From NCBI RefSeq assembly GCF_021742065.1, contig NZ_JAKKIE010000005.1, positions 1 to 64,000 of the forward strand: DNA of 64,000 nt, written 5' to 3'. The notes under the pieces were generated by a model. It was not told the origin of the DNA and made no database searches. It saw nothing but the letters and a program-made list of their open reading frames with translations. This stretch comes from Rhizorhapis sp. SPR117. GTDB lineage: Bacteria; Pseudomonadota; Alphaproteobacteria; Sphingomonadales; Sphingomonadaceae. Of this stretch, positions 1 through 11,242 are shown piece after piece. The first letter of the stretch is position 1. Every line of letters starts with the position of its first letter. Made by a program: the position numbers and the translations under genes.

Positions 1-82
1 ATCGCTTCAATCCGGCGAACCGCCAGATTTATCGCACGAGCTTGAATCCAATGAATATTAATTTTGAGTCGGACTCTCAGCA

Positions 83-206
83 ATGCTGAGACGCCGTTTG
101 CGCGGATATGTAGAGGACACGCTGCGTCAGGCTGGGTTCAAGCCCGTAGGGAGCGGTATCTGGTGCGCAACTTTCAAGGCCACGTAATTCGCATCGAGGT
201 GACATC
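83..206 (+). pseudogene. Possible decayed small coding fragment
   Basis: A 34-codon reading frame starts at ATG 83 and stops at 185. Its last part (GFKPVGSGIWCATFK) resembles the end of a real protein. A -1 shift at about 174-180 continues with GHVIRIEV, a natural-looking extension of the same beta-strand pattern. This suggests a small gene with a frameshift or the tail of a decayed gene. I do not recognise the family. It ends just before the SAM synthetase start. Confidence 0.2.
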
Positions 207-1418
207 ATGCAGATCGATCTCACGCCATTGACCGAACCCAGCGGTGATTCGCTCGCAATTGAGATCGTCGAGCGCAAAGGCCTCGGTCACCCCGACACGA
301 TCTGCGACCATCTGACCGAAGCGCTGAGCGAGGAGTTGTCCCGCCTCTATCTCGCGGAGGTCGGCCGGATCATGCACTATAACGTCGACAAGGCCCTGCT
401 TTGGGGCGGCTGTTCGACACCGGCATTTGGCGGTGGCCGGGTAACGCAGCCGATGGAAATATATCTGGCAGGGCGCGCCGTCAGCCAGTGTGGCGGCAAA
501 ACCATTCCCCTTGACGATACCGTTCGCGCGGTCGTGGAAAAGTGGTTCGAGCAATGCATTCCGGCGGTGGAGCCGCGTTCGCACTTGCGTACGCATTGCC
601 TCGTCCGCCCCGGATCCGCCGACTTGGACGTGCTGTTCGAGCGCAATGCGGCCGGCGCACCGGCTCTCGCCAATGATACCTCGATCGGCGTGGGCTTCGC
701 GCCTCTCAGCCGGCTGGAAGCGACGGCGCTTGCCGCTGAGCATGAGCTTGGGCGCATGGCTGCGGGCGCGCATCCCGAAATCGGTCGCGACATCAAAATC
801 ATGGCATTGCGGCAAGAGGAGCGGGTTCGAATAACCGTCGCTTGTGCGTTCGTTGATCGCCATATTGGCGATCTGCAGGCCTACATTGAGGCAAAGGAGT
901 TGGTTTCCGACGCTGTCAGCCGGATTGCTGCCAGGCACGGGATGCGGGCGATGGTCTCTGTCAATACCGCCGACGATCCGGACACCGGGGGCCTTTACCT
1001 GACCGTGCTCGGTACATCGGCTGAAAGCGGTGACGATGGTCAGGCCGGCCGGGGCAATCGCGTAAATGGTCTTATCACGCCCTTTCGCCCGATGACGATG
1101 GAATCCGTTTCGGGCAAGAATGCGGTGTCGCACGTCGGGAAGCTCTACAATATCGCCGCTGGCCTGATCGCAGACCGCGTAGCCAGACTGGACGGGGTAG
1201 ATGAAGCCCATTGCCTGCTCGTCAGCGCCATCGGCCGGCCAATGACCGAGCCTCAGACAGCATCCGTCCGCCTCCGTGTCGCAAAGGGCGGCAATCCCGA
1301 AGACTATCGCATCGCCATCTCTGCAATCGTCGGTGATGAGTTGGCCCGCTTGTCGACAGCCACAATCGATCTTGCATCAGGGCGGCTTCGGACAGGTGAC
1401 TGGCCGCTGCGCCGGTAG
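207..1418 (+). CDS. Archaeal-type S-adenosylmethionine synthetase
   Basis: This 403-residue protein matches the archaeal-type methionine adenosyltransferase family, which makes SAM from methionine and ATP in the cytosol and is distinct from bacterial MetK. Visible family signatures are ERKGLGHPDTICD (residues 22-34), a HYNVDKALLWGG stretch near residue 58, and FGGGRVTQPMEI shortly after. Length equals the archaeal family norm of about 400. The ATG at 207 follows a GAGGTGA ribosome site. Bacteria carrying this form usually also have metK, so it is probably an accessory enzyme. In this window it could supply the SAM-dependent Cfa and ICMT-like proteins; that link is inference. Confidence 0.9.
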   Translation: MQIDLTPLTEPSGDSLAIEIVERKGLGHPDTICDHLTEALSEELSRLYLAEVGRIMHYNVDKALLWGGCSTPAFGGGRVTQPMEIYLAGRAVSQCGGKTIPLDDTVRAVVEKWFEQCIPAVEPRSHLRTHCLVRPGSADLDVLFERNAAGAPALANDTSIGVGFAPLSRLEATALAAEHELGRMAAGAHPEIGRDIKIMALRQEERVRITVACAFVDRHIGDLQAYIEAKELVSDAVSRIAARHGMRAMVSVNTADDPDTGGLYLTVLGTSAESGDDGQAGRGNRVNGLITPFRPMTMESVSGKNAVSHVGKLYNIAAGLIADRVARLDGVDEAHCLLVSAIGRPMTEPQTASVRLRVAKGGNPEDYRIAISAIVGDELARLSTATIDLASGRLRTGDWPLRR

Positions 1419-1526
1419 GACTGATGCGGCAATAGGCCCTTTTTCGTGGAGGGCGATGCCCAGCTGTAATCCATGGGGATTCGGAACGTCTAACGCTCGA
1501 AGCCTATCAATTGACAGGAGACCGTG

Positions 1527-2207
1527 ATGAGCATCAGCATGAAACGAGTGAGCGCTTGGGCATTGGGACTGGCGATTGCGAGTGGTTCGCCGCATGTGGC
1601 GCAGGCTCAGGATGCGCACGCGGGACATCATCCAGTCGAGGCGCCGGCTACCACCCCCTCCCCAGCACCTGCCGGCAAGCCCGATGGTCCTATGGGCGGC
1701 GCCCCCGCTATGGGAGGGCAACATCCTATGATGGGCGGCCGCGACATGCCGATGCAAGGCATGATGGGTGGCCAGACCATGCCGATGTGCGGAATGATGG
1801 GCGGCGGCATGAAGATGTCCGATCGCATCAACGAGCGCATTACGACCATGCGCAGCGAGCTTGGAATCACGCCGGCACAATCGCGAGTCTGGGATGCCTA
1901 CGCGAGTGCCCTTCGCGCCATTGCGACGAATATGGACAGAATGCATGACGAGATGATGTCCATGCCTCAGGGCGCGGCACACCTCTCACCGCTTGAGCGG
2001 CTTGACCGTCACGACCGCATGCTCACACAGGCGCAGAACTCCCTCCGGACGCTGAGGCCGGCATTAGCCGGACTTTATGCCAGCCTGTCCGACGCACAGA
2101 AGCAGAAGGCCGATGGGTTGCTCGTCCCCGGCTGCGATATGGGACGTGGAATGCCGATGGGTGATATGAAGCCTAGCATGCCAATGGACGGCATGAAGAA
2201 GCAATAG
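1527..2207 (+). CDS. Spy/CpxP-like periplasmic protein, Met/His-rich
   Basis: The protein has about 226 residues. A signal peptide covers roughly residues 1-27, with a cleavage-like AQAQD site. A Met/Gly/Pro-rich stretch with repeated MGG and MPM units follows at about 50-100. The C-terminal half is helical with LTxxQ-like motifs (LGITPAQ near 111, SLSDAQK near 183), as in Spy/CpxP periplasmic chaperones and metal-responsive relatives. ATG 1527 is preferred over GTG 1524 because ACAGGAG lies 6 bases before it. Two bases separate it from the YHS gene, so they are probably cotranscribed. The Met and His content suggests copper or silver contact, which is not proven by sequence. Confidence 0.75.
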   Translation: MSISMKRVSAWALGLAIASGSPHVAQAQDAHAGHHPVEAPATTPSPAPAGKPDGPMGGAPAMGGQHPMMGGRDMPMQGMMGGQTMPMCGMMGGGMKMSDRINERITTMRSELGITPAQSRVWDAYASALRAIATNMDRMHDEMMSMPQGAAHLSPLERLDRHDRMLTQAQNSLRTLRPALAGLYASLSDAQKQKADGLLVPGCDMGRGMPMGDMKPSMPMDGMKKQ

Positions 2208-2209
2208 CC

Positions 2210-2545
2210 ATGTCAACGGTGCTCTACCTGCTGTTTTGGGCAGCGCTGTTCTTCGTGTTCATGCGGTTCGGTTGCGGCGCCCATATCATGGGCCACGGGC
2301 GTCATGGCCAACATCGCCGCCGTAACGAGACCGAAGACAGGTTTAACGAGCCAGCAATGGCGGTTGACCCTGTGTGCGGAATGACGGTCGCCACGCCAGG
2401 CGCCAAGAGTACCGTCCATCGAGGCATGGTCTATTATTTCTGCTCCGTGACATGCCGGGACAAGTTCGAGGCCGATCCGCAGGCCTATCTGGGCAAGCCG
2501 GGCGCAGTAGAGCGCGACGGCATGCCTCACCGGCATGGAGCGTGA
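2210..2545 (+). CDS. Membrane-anchored YHS-domain protein
   Basis: The protein has 111 residues. One N-terminal membrane segment (residues 3-19) is followed by a His/Arg-rich linker and a YHS domain from about residue 50. The domain shows VDPVCGMTV and YFCSVTCRDKFEADP, the CxxC-type motifs typical of this putative metal-binding domain found in copper ATPases and metal-resistance loci. It lies 2 bases after the Spy-like gene and its stop overlaps the ribosome site of the next gene, so the three form one unit. A metal chaperone or sensor role at the inner membrane is inferred from family context. Confidence 0.8.
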   Translation: MSTVLYLLFWAALFFVFMRFGCGAHIMGHGRHGQHRRRNETEDRFNEPAMAVDPVCGMTVATPGAKSTVHRGMVYYFCSVTCRDKFEADPQAYLGKPGAVERDGMPHRHGA

Positions 2546-2546
2546 T

Positions 2547-2837
2547 ATGGCGAAAACTGACATTCATCTGCATGGCCCGCGCTATCCCCTGATTCCCGTG
2601 GTAACGTTCGGCCTCAGCCTGAGCCTGTTCCTGGTGATTTCCTATGTCCTGTGCGTGATCGGATATCTTCTGTTCCCAAGCTTGGCGATCAACCATTCAT
2701 CGCTAGCGCTCTTCCTTCCGGGCTTCGAGTTGCTCAGTTGGAGGACTTTCTTCCTTGGTCTTGGCGAAAGCTTCGCCTGGGGCTGGTATGTCGCGCTGAT
2801 CTTCGGGCCGCTCTACAACTTCTTCGCGTGGCGATAG
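2547..2837 (+). CDS. DUF5676 family membrane protein (first copy)
   Basis: The protein has 96 residues and two hydrophobic segments (about 14-40 and 60-90). The pattern LPGFELLSW...FFLGLGESFAWGWY...GPLYNFF is the DUF5676 signature. ATG 2547 is chosen over ATG 2535 because GGAG at 2537-2540 is correctly spaced for it. DUF5676 proteins often sit beside YHS, DUF2933 and copper-resistance genes; their function is unknown. A second, altered copy lies at 62.7 kb on the other strand. Confidence 0.8.
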   Translation: MAKTDIHLHGPRYPLIPVVTFGLSLSLFLVISYVLCVIGYLLFPSLAINHSSLALFLPGFELLSWRTFFLGLGESFAWGWYVALIFGPLYNFFAWR

Positions 2838-2881
2838 GGGGTGGGAAGTGCCGCAGGGCTGGGAGCCAGGGGAGATCTGAC

Positions 2882-4810
<1,929 letters not shown>

Positions 4811-4963
4811 TCTTGCCCGATGCGCAAGGAGGGGCGCCGGGTGGCGGCCTCGACCGAACAGAGCGACGCCGGCTGCTTGGCATAAGGGCTTTTGCAGATA
4901 AAATTGATCCCGCAATCTACGCGAGTTTCAGCTCGGTCGACGCGAACTCGCGAACCCAGTTCG

Positions 4964-4979
4964 AGGGGCGAAAGCCCCT
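4964..4979 (+). terminator. Hairpin, possible terminator after ftsH
   Basis: AGGGGC-GAAA-GCCCCT forms a 6-bp GC-rich stem with a GNRA-type loop, followed by TCTT. It lies 154 bases after the ftsH stop and 39 bases before the DUF2267 start. The weak T tract makes it a candidate only; it could be an attenuating hairpin in a leader. Confidence 0.4.
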
Positions 4980-5017
4980 TCTTGCCCGCGAACTGCTCTT
5001 TTTGAAGGAGTGAAGAA

Positions 5018-5470
5018 ATGACAACAGGATCACGGCATTTTGACCATGCGGTTCAGCAGGGTCACCTCTGGCTAGGAGATCTGGAAGCAGAACTTGGCGA
5101 CGTGGATCAGGAACACACTTATGCTTTACTACGTGCCGTCCTTCACGTTCTACGCGACCGCTTGCCGCCTGCCGAAGCCGTTCAATTCGGCGGGCAGCTG
5201 CCTAACCTTATCCGCGGGATCTATTATGAGGGATGGCACTTTCAGTCTCATCCAACGCGTCTCCACTCGATGATAGAGTTTGTGGAGGCGGTAATGGCCG
5301 CCATCGCACCGACGAAGCTGCGTCACCCGAGGCGTGCTGTCGAGGCGGCACTGACAGTCATCGGTCGCCATGTCTCGCGCGGCGAGATCAAAGACGTACA
5401 AAGCTGCCTGCCCGAAGACATACGCGCGAACTGGTCCCCAGCTCCCGCCTCTGGGCGGACCACGGACTGA
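5018..5470 (+). CDS. DUF2267 domain protein
   Basis: The 150-residue soluble, helical protein matches DUF2267: LLRAVLHVLRDRLPPAEAV, FGGQLPNLIRGIYYEGW, then a second helical half with a VIGRHVSRGEIKDVQ stretch. ATG 5018 follows AAGGAG by 7 bases. DUF2267 proteins recur in alphaproteobacterial stress islands with universal stress proteins and FtsH, but no biochemical role is established. It sits between the two convergent ftsH genes. Confidence 0.8.
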   Translation: MTTGSRHFDHAVQQGHLWLGDLEAELGDVDQEHTYALLRAVLHVLRDRLPPAEAVQFGGQLPNLIRGIYYEGWHFQSHPTRLHSMIEFVEAVMAAIAPTKLRHPRRAVEAALTVIGRHVSRGEIKDVQSCLPEDIRANWSPAPASGRTTD

Positions 5471-5771
5471 ATTCACCACACAATTTCACGTTCGCGTGCC
5501 CAATGTTCCACGCATCGACTGGCGTGAACCTGACGTCGGCACCAGAGGATCCCGAAACCAAGGCACCATTCAAGGGGATCAACAGATATGACAGCGGCGT
5601 CAGCTGGTATTGATGGCGGTCGTTGCCGGCGGAAACGAAGATCTACGAGGACTGTGCGAGATCGGACGGCGAGTTGAAGGAATCCTTGGCGAGCCATTTG
5701 AGCGGTATCGAAACCACTGGCCCCAACATCGGCACCGAACCCACTGCACCGAAGATCTCTTGGGGGTCGGC
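5471..5771. other. Intergenic region between DUF2267 and the second ftsH
   Basis: No gene is supported here. The minus strand carries a protein-like stretch around 5510-5620 (HQYQLTPLSYLLIPLNGALV) interrupted by a stop upstream, which may be a remnant of an exported or membrane protein. I cannot name it. Confidence 0.3.
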
Positions 5772-7736
5772 TTAGCCTTTGGCGGATTCGAGCAAGCCGT
5801 CAGGGACTGTGTTTTGGGCGGTTTCAAGGATCCTGACGCGCTCGAACCTGCCTCCGGCTGCCGGAATTGCCAGGAGCGCGCGGATTTCCTCGCCGGACAG
5901 AGTCTCATGCTCCATCAGAGCTTCTGCCAGGCGCTGAAGCTCGACCCTACGTTCGGTGAGCAGTTTGCGCGCCCTCGATTCCCCCTCTTCGATGATGCGC
6001 CGGATCTCCTCATCGATGATACTCGCAGTGGTTTCCGAAACATTGAGCCGAGCGCTGCCGCCGCGGCCGAGGAAGGTGTCGTGGTCGCCGTCGCTGTAAC
6101 GCAGCGGACCGAGCCGGTCGCTGAAACCGAACTCGGTGACCATGCGCCGCGCAAGGATGGTGGCCTGGCGGATGTCGTCACTGGCGCCGGTGGTGATCCT
6201 GTCCTTGCCGAAGGCCAATTCCTCGGCGACGCGCCCGCCGAACATCATGGCGATCTTCGCCTCCAATTCAATGCGAGCAAGGCCGTAGCGGTCGCGCTCC
6301 GGTAGCGACATCGTAACGCCAAGGGCGCGGCCACGGGGAATGATCGTCACCTTGTAGAGCGGGTCATGGCCGGGGACATGCAGCGCAACCAAGGCGTGAC
6401 CTGCTTCGTGATAGGCGGTCGTGAGCATTTCATCGGCAGTCATCGCCAGGGAGCGACGCTCGGCGCCAAGCAGGACCTTGTCCCGCGCCGCCTCCAGCTC
6501 GGCCCTCGAGACGCGTTCGGCGCCGGATCGGGCCGCGAGCAGCGCGGCTTCGTTGACCAAGTTGGCGAGGTCCGCTCCGGAAAAGCCCGGGGTCGCCCGC
6601 GCCATGATACGCGGGTCCACATCCGGCGCCAGAGGAACATGCCGCAAGTGGACACGCAGAATTTTTTCGCGGCCGCCGACGTCGGGGGCGGGTACCACCA
6701 CCTGACGATCAAAGCGGCCGGGCCGAAGCAATGCCGGGTCCAGAACGTCCGGGCGGTTTGTGGCAGCGACGATGATAACGCCCTGATCACCGTCGAAGCC
6801 GTCCATTTCGACCAGCAGCTGGTTGAGCGTCTGATCGCGCTCGTCGTTGCCGCCGCCCATGCCCGCGCTCCGATGACGCCCGACAGCATCGATCTCGTCG
6901 ATAAAAACGACGCAAGGCGCACTCTTTTTCGCCTGGGCGAACAGATCGCGCACACGGCGCGCTCCAACCCCAACGAACATTTCTACGAACGCAGACCCGG
7001 ACATCGAGAAAAAGGGCACGCCCGCCTCTCCAGCCATCGCCCGAGCGAGCAGGGTCTTTCCGGTTCCGGGCGGCCCTGTAAGCAGACAACCTTTGGGAAT
7101 CTTTCCGCCGAGCCGCTGGAACTTCTCCGGCCGCTTCAGAAATTCAACGATTTCGCTTAGCTCGAACTCTGCTTCATCGATGCCGGCGACGTCCTTGAAG
7201 GTCACGGGCGGTGCATCGGCGTCGACCTGTTTCGCTTGGGCTTGTCCGATGCCGAACACGCCGCCTCCGCTCTTGGCCTGGCGCTTCTGGGACCAGATCA
7301 CATAGCCCGCGATTGCCACAAGCAAGAGCACCGGCAGCAACAAAAGGCTGAGCCAGCCAGTGGAGATCGGCTCGACGTCGCTCCGGGCAGCGGTTATTCT
7401 TACGCGATGATCGAGCAACCGCGGGATGAGGCCTGCATCCTGCGGGACGGTCGTTTGGAAACGCTTTCCATCAGCCAATACACCCTTGACCATGCTGTCG
7501 GAGATCACGACCTCGCGAACGTCGTTCCTGTCGATGCGATCGATGAAGTCCGAATAGGCAATCTCAAGATCGGGCGCGACCTTTGCTGCGGGGATATTGG
7601 CAGCAGGGTTGCTCACCAGGGCTGTGCTCCAACCGGCATCTGCGACGGCTTGCGATCGCGCCGCGGGGACATAGGCAAGGGTTGAAATGAGCAGGGCGAA
7701 GACGATGCCAACTCCTGAAACAGCCAATCTCGGCAT
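5772..7736 (-). CDS. ftsH: ATP-dependent zinc metalloprotease FtsH (second paralog)
   Basis: The 654-residue protein has a signal-anchor at about 5-25 and a second membrane segment near 135-155. The AAA module has GPPGTGKT (about 220), [11 protein letters not shown] and [12 protein letters not shown]; the zinc motif is a standard HEAGH near 441. ATG 7736 is preferred: GGGAG lies 8 bases upstream. Alternative ATGs at 7748 and 7781 would add a basic stretch. It differs from the 2.9-kb paralog throughout its N-terminal and C-terminal regions, so it is not a recent duplicate. Two ftsH copies within 5 kb on opposite strands suggest a proteostasis cluster. The C-terminus ends with a long helical tail. 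Confidence 0.93.
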   Translation of the reverse strand: MPRLAVSGVGIVFALLISTLAYVPAARSQAVADAGWSTALVSNPAANIPAAKVAPDLEIAYSDFIDRIDRNDVREVVISDSMVKGVLADGKRFQTTVPQDAGLIPRLLDHRVRITAARSDVEPISTGWLSLLLLPVLLLVAIAGYVIWSQKRQAKSGGGVFGIGQAQAKQVDADAPPVTFKDVAGIDEAEFELSEIVEFLKRPEKFQRLGGKIPKGCLLTGPPGTGKTLLARAMAGEAGVPFFSMSGSAFVEMFVGVGARRVRDLFAQAKKSAPCVVFIDEIDAVGRHRSAGMGGGNDERDQTLNQLLVEMDGFDGDQGVIIVAATNRPDVLDPALLRPGRFDRQVVVPAPDVGGREKILRVHLRHVPLAPDVDPRIMARATPGFSGADLANLVNEAALLAARSGAERVSRAELEAARDKVLLGAERRSLAMTADEMLTTAYHEAGHALVALHVPGHDPLYKVTIIPRGRALGVTMSLPERDRYGLARIELEAKIAMMFGGRVAEELAFGKDRITTGASDDIRQATILARRMVTEFGFSDRLGPLRYSDGDHDTFLGRGGSARLNVSETTASIIDEEIRRIIEEGESRARKLLTERRVELQRLAEALMEHETLSGEEIRALLAIPAAGGRFERVRILETAQNTVPDGLLESAKG

Positions 7737-7771
7737 AACGTCTGCTCCCATTCGGGCCAAGCGAGCACGCT

Positions 7772-7879
7772 TCACCAACATATCAATGACGCGACGGCGG
7801 CACCCGGCTTACACTTCTTGAGTGTACGTGAAATTCCGTAGATTGATGGAATTTGCCTGGATGGCTTGCGGTTCGACAT
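7772..7879 (-). CDS. Very small candidate reading frame upstream of the second ftsH
   Basis: A 35-codon frame starts at ATG 7879, 5 bases after a strong GGAGG, and ends 36 bases before the chosen ftsH start. It is basic and has no recognisable family. It could be a leader peptide of ftsH or chance. Only the ribosome-binding site supports it. Confidence 0.2.
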   Translation of the reverse strand: MSNRKPSRQIPSIYGISRTLKKCKPGAAVASLICW

Positions 7880-8248
7880 TGCTTCCTCCATTGAGCCGCC
7901 GCGCACAGCCGGAGCAGCTGCACCGCGCGGTGGCCATTTCCCTGACGAATTGACCTTCAGCGAGACGCCAAGGCCAAGAACGATCAAGGGCACTTCAACA
8001 GCCTTGGAATGTCGACTTACCCGTTGGCGATCCGGAGGGGGTTCACGCCAACGCTCCAAGAAACAAAGCTTCGCCCCCTCAAGCCTGTCGAGCGGCGACC
8101 CGACTCAGGCGCCGCTTACGAAGGGGAATGTGGTCGAACCTTTTGTAAGGCCGCCGCTGCGCATACGTCCTGCAAGTCAGATTGCCTCTTGTCTGACCGG
8201 CGGGGGCTGATCGCTTGATTGCGATGTCGCAGCGACAAGGTCCAGGAT
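7880..8248. other. Divergent intergenic region, ftsH / MgtC
   Basis: About 370 bases separate the minus-strand ftsH unit from the plus-strand MgtC gene. Overlapping open frames here are arginine- and proline-rich shadows of the high GC content. Promoters for both directions should lie here, but I see no confident -35/-10 pair. Confidence 0.4.
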
Positions 8249-9511
8249 ATGCCCATCGATAGCCAGTTTGAACGCCTTGCCATCGCGCTTGCGATTGGCT
8301 TGCTCTTCGGTCTCGAACGTGGCTGGACCCTTCGCGAAGTACCTGAAGGAAAGCGCGCGGCAGGTCTCAGAACCTATGGCCTTTCGGGCTTGCTCGGAGG
8401 TATCAGTGCTCTTGTCGCGTCAACCGCTGGAGCGATTTTTCTCAGTTTTGCATTCCTGACGTTCGGACTGATCACTGCCGCGTTCCAATATCTTGAAGCG
8501 CGGACCGAACAAGGCTTCAGTGTCACCGGCACTGTTGCCGGACTTTTGGCATTCCTGCTCGGGGCCTATGCAATTCTGGGCGAGATGTCGGTAGCAATTG
8601 CATCGGCAGCGGCGGCGACGGCCATGCTCGCATTCAAACAGCCCCTCCATGCGTGGCTGAAAATGCTGACTTGGCCGGAGATCCGTGCATTCGTCATCCT
8701 CGTCGTAATGACCGCTCTTGTTGCGCCCATCTTGCCTGACAAGCCGATCGATCCATGGAACGCGATCAATCCGACCGAGATATGGCGTTTCACCATCCTC
8801 CTCGCCGCCGTTTCGTTTCTTGGCTATTTCGCGATCCGAATCTTCGGCGAGCGGGCCGGCCTGATCGTATCCGCGCTCGCCGGCGGACTGGCATCGTCAA
8901 CCGCTGCCGCTCTGACCTTCGCGAAGATGGCAAGGACCCATCCGGACGCCTGCTGGCTCCTTTCCGGGGCTACGCTGATGAGCTGTGCCGTCATGATGGC
9001 ACGGGTGATCGTCGTCGTCGGCATCGCCAATCCGGCGCTGCTCGGCCTGCTCATGCTGCCGCTGGCCATATCGGGCTCCGCAGTTTTCATCCTGGGCGCC
9101 ATTCTTATTTTGCGAGCCGGCAAGCGCAATGTGGAGCGACCGCAAATCGCAATGACAAGCCCGCTGGAGCTGGGGACCGCCTTGAAGCTCGCCGGGCTTA
9201 TCGCCGGGGTCATGCTTATCTCGAAACTTGCAGCGCAGTTCTCCGGTCCCGCCGGCATTTTCGGGCTGTCGGCGATTTCCGGATTGGCCGATGTGGATGC
9301 GATCAGCTTGTCCTTGTCCCGACTGTCCAAAGGCGCGCTCGATCCGCAAATTGCCGCAATCGGCATCGGTCTGGCGGTCACAGCGAATACGTTGACCAAG
9401 TCCTTTTTGGCTGCACTGACCGGTTCGCCGAAGCATGGGCTCATCGTGGGAGGGGGAAGCGCAGTGGCGCTGATCGCAGCTGGGGTAGCCCTCTTTCTGG
9501 CGATTGGCTGA
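8249..9511 (+). CDS. MgtC/SapB family membrane protein with DUF4010 domain
   Basis: This is a 420-residue integral membrane protein. The N-terminal MgtC/SapB-like region begins with LAIALAIGLLFGLERGW, and about 3-4 helices follow. The rest (about 170-420) is the DUF4010 helical domain with GERAGLIVSALAGGLASSTA and a later SGLADVDAISLSLSRL. ATG 8249 is preferred over TTG 8219 because AAGG lies 8 bases before it and it starts the conserved part. MgtC proteins affect magnesium and phosphate homeostasis and ATP-synthase activity in pathogens; the role of the long DUF4010 form is unknown. It is a monocistronic-looking gene. Confidence 0.85.
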   Translation: MPIDSQFERLAIALAIGLLFGLERGWTLREVPEGKRAAGLRTYGLSGLLGGISALVASTAGAIFLSFAFLTFGLITAAFQYLEARTEQGFSVTGTVAGLLAFLLGAYAILGEMSVAIASAAAATAMLAFKQPLHAWLKMLTWPEIRAFVILVVMTALVAPILPDKPIDPWNAINPTEIWRFTILLAAVSFLGYFAIRIFGERAGLIVSALAGGLASSTAAALTFAKMARTHPDACWLLSGATLMSCAVMMARVIVVVGIANPALLGLLMLPLAISGSAVFILGAILILRAGKRNVERPQIAMTSPLELGTALKLAGLIAGVMLISKLAAQFSGPAGIFGLSAISGLADVDAISLSLSRLSKGALDPQIAAIGIGLAVTANTLTKSFLAALTGSPKHGLIVGGGSAVALIAAGVALFLAIG

Positions 9512-9830
9512 CGTCTGTCATAGATGCTGATGGTCGACAGCGCCGCCGCAGGCGCTTCGAGCTGGTTTCTATCGAAAGAGGCTTGTTTAGCACGTTGATT
9601 TGGTTGATAGTTTTCAACGATATCCGGCATTTATCATCGCTCAATATCGCTGTCAATCGCTGCTCATCGCTCCCCAATGTGCCGTATTGACGCGACCAGC
9701 CTTCTGCGGACCACGTTTCATATGGTCACGACCACGCTTCGCAGATTTGGACTGTTTAGCCTTGGATATTATGCACCACCGAATTGCGGCGCAAGGCATC
9801 GTGAGTTAGCCAGCCATTTGCTAGAGGTTT
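9512..9830. other. Intergenic region between convergent MgtC and Fic genes
   Basis: No gene is supported. A short stretch at 9635-9672 repeats ATCGCT four times with irregular spacing. No clear terminator hairpin with a T run is visible. Confidence 0.4.
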
Positions 9831-11228
9831 TCATCTATTCCAGGCCTCCCGCCACGCTGCAAACTCGCTCGGCCTGACCTGATACCGTGCAAAATTGCCT
9901 TCATGGAGGCTCAGGAGTTCGTTTTCGGCGGTCTCACGGAATTGCTCGCGCTCGGCCTCGTCGATCTTTTCGTGCGTCCAGCCCTTCAAGTGCGCAGTGG
10001 CTCGCTTCTTGTCCATGCGACCTCCGATCACCGCACGGATTACTTCGCGCAGTGCCTCGCGGTGTCGCAACCGGAAGGGATCAGGCTCACCGAGTGATTG
10101 CTGGACGGCAGCATAACGATCGGCGGATCGTTCATAGGCCCAGATGAAAACGTCCTTCAGCAATTCGACTTTGTTCAGTTCGTAAATTCCGAGCACAGCG
10201 TTGGTGTAAGCCTTGCGCGGCACCCCTTCGAATGAGAGCGGCGCGAGATTGCTTTTGATCAGGGGCATGTTTGCAGACAGACGCGACACCCGCTTGTTCA
10301 CGTCATCGAAGGGCTGCAAGTAGGGAATCTGCACCATCACGAAAAAGGCCTGCTCGAACGGATCGGTGATCGCGGAGGCCGTGGCGAGAATCTGGTCAAA
10401 GCACTCTTCGATCTGCTGGGGAACCTCCAGTGGATGAAAGACCGAGCGCTCGATCCCGACGCCGATATGGCGAAGGCTGCCCGCCGCCTGCGGGTCTGCC
10501 AGCAGGTTGTTGGCAAGCAGGGCGTGAAGGTTGAGGACCGTATAGCGGTTGAAGCCGATTTCATCGACCTCGCCGATCAGAAACTCGATCGCATCCTTGT
10601 GATTGAGGATCATCTGCGCTTCGAGTCGCTGTTTCCCTTCCGCCTCTTCGCCAAAATCAATCAGGCGCTTGGTATCAAGCAGCGAATAGGTATTGCCCTC
10701 AAGACGGCTTGAGTTCCAGGACAAGTCAATCAACAACCTGTTCAGGATTTGCCTGGCGTATGTACCGGCAGGCTGCTCCGCGATTTTCGGGGTGCCGACT
10801 TCTCGTAAATGCGTCCGTTCGGCCGCCGAGAGATAGAAGCTCTCATTGGGGCGGTACGAATCCAGAAAGGCGCGATTATAACCGACAGGCTTGCGGGCCT
10901 CGACGGCCTTGCGGACATAGGCGCGGATGCCTTCACCTTCTTTGGAAAGAGGCAAGAGCGCTTCGCCTTCGGCTTGGGCTTCTGCCCTGGCCGTCGCCTC
11001 GCCCGCAGCTTCTACAATTTGCGGCACAAAATAGCGTGCCGCGCGGCCTTCGCCTTCCATGATCAGGCGGCCGTCATCGACGAGGGATTTGAGACGATAT
11101 TGCAATGTGCGGCGCGGCGGCGCATTCTTCAGTGCATCGGCGATCTGCTGCACCATTGCCCCTTCGGAATGAAGGGCAACGGCCAGTTCGATTGCCTGCA
11201 AATCTTCTTCTTGAATGCGCCGTACCAC
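9831..11228 (-). CDS. Fic-fold protein with N-terminal winged helix, degenerate Fic motif
   Basis: The protein has 465 residues. The first 75 or so form a winged-helix-like DNA-binding region (VQQIADALKNAPPRRTLQYRL). The middle carries an inhibitory-helix-like SSRLEGNTYSL and the Fic core. The catalytic motif, normally HPFxDGNGRxxR, reads QPFDDVNKRVSR (near residue 304): the catalytic His is Gln and both loop glycines are replaced. A subgroup of Fic proteins with QPFxDxNKR is known, so this is a lineage feature rather than decay, but classical AMP transfer is doubtful. Start GTG 11228 follows AAGAGGA by 5 bases; the TTG at 11252 lies inside the repeat cluster. The repeats immediately upstream suggest autoregulation. 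Confidence 0.85.
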   Translation of the reverse strand: MVRRIQEEDLQAIELAVALHSEGAMVQQIADALKNAPPRRTLQYRLKSLVDDGRLIMEGEGRAARYFVPQIVEAAGEATARAEAQAEGEALLPLSKEGEGIRAYVRKAVEARKPVGYNRAFLDSYRPNESFYLSAAERTHLREVGTPKIAEQPAGTYARQILNRLLIDLSWNSSRLEGNTYSLLDTKRLIDFGEEAEGKQRLEAQMILNHKDAIEFLIGEVDEIGFNRYTVLNLHALLANNLLADPQAAGSLRHIGVGIERSVFHPLEVPQQIEECFDQILATASAITDPFEQAFFVMVQIPYLQPFDDVNKRVSRLSANMPLIKSNLAPLSFEGVPRKAYTNAVLGIYELNKVELLKDVFIWAYERSADRYAAVQQSLGEPDPFRLRHREALREVIRAVIGGRMDKKRATAHLKGWTHEKIDEAEREQFRETAENELLSLHEGNFARYQVRPSEFAAWREAWNR

Positions 11229-11242
11229 GATCGTCCTCTTAA

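Noticed and set aside
174..1211. 345-codon frame antisense to the SAM synthetase
   Set aside because: Shadow of a certain gene without family features.
2651..2881. Longer FtsH N-terminus from 2651
   Set aside because: Overlaps DUF5676 out of frame, and the added residues are not FtsH-like.
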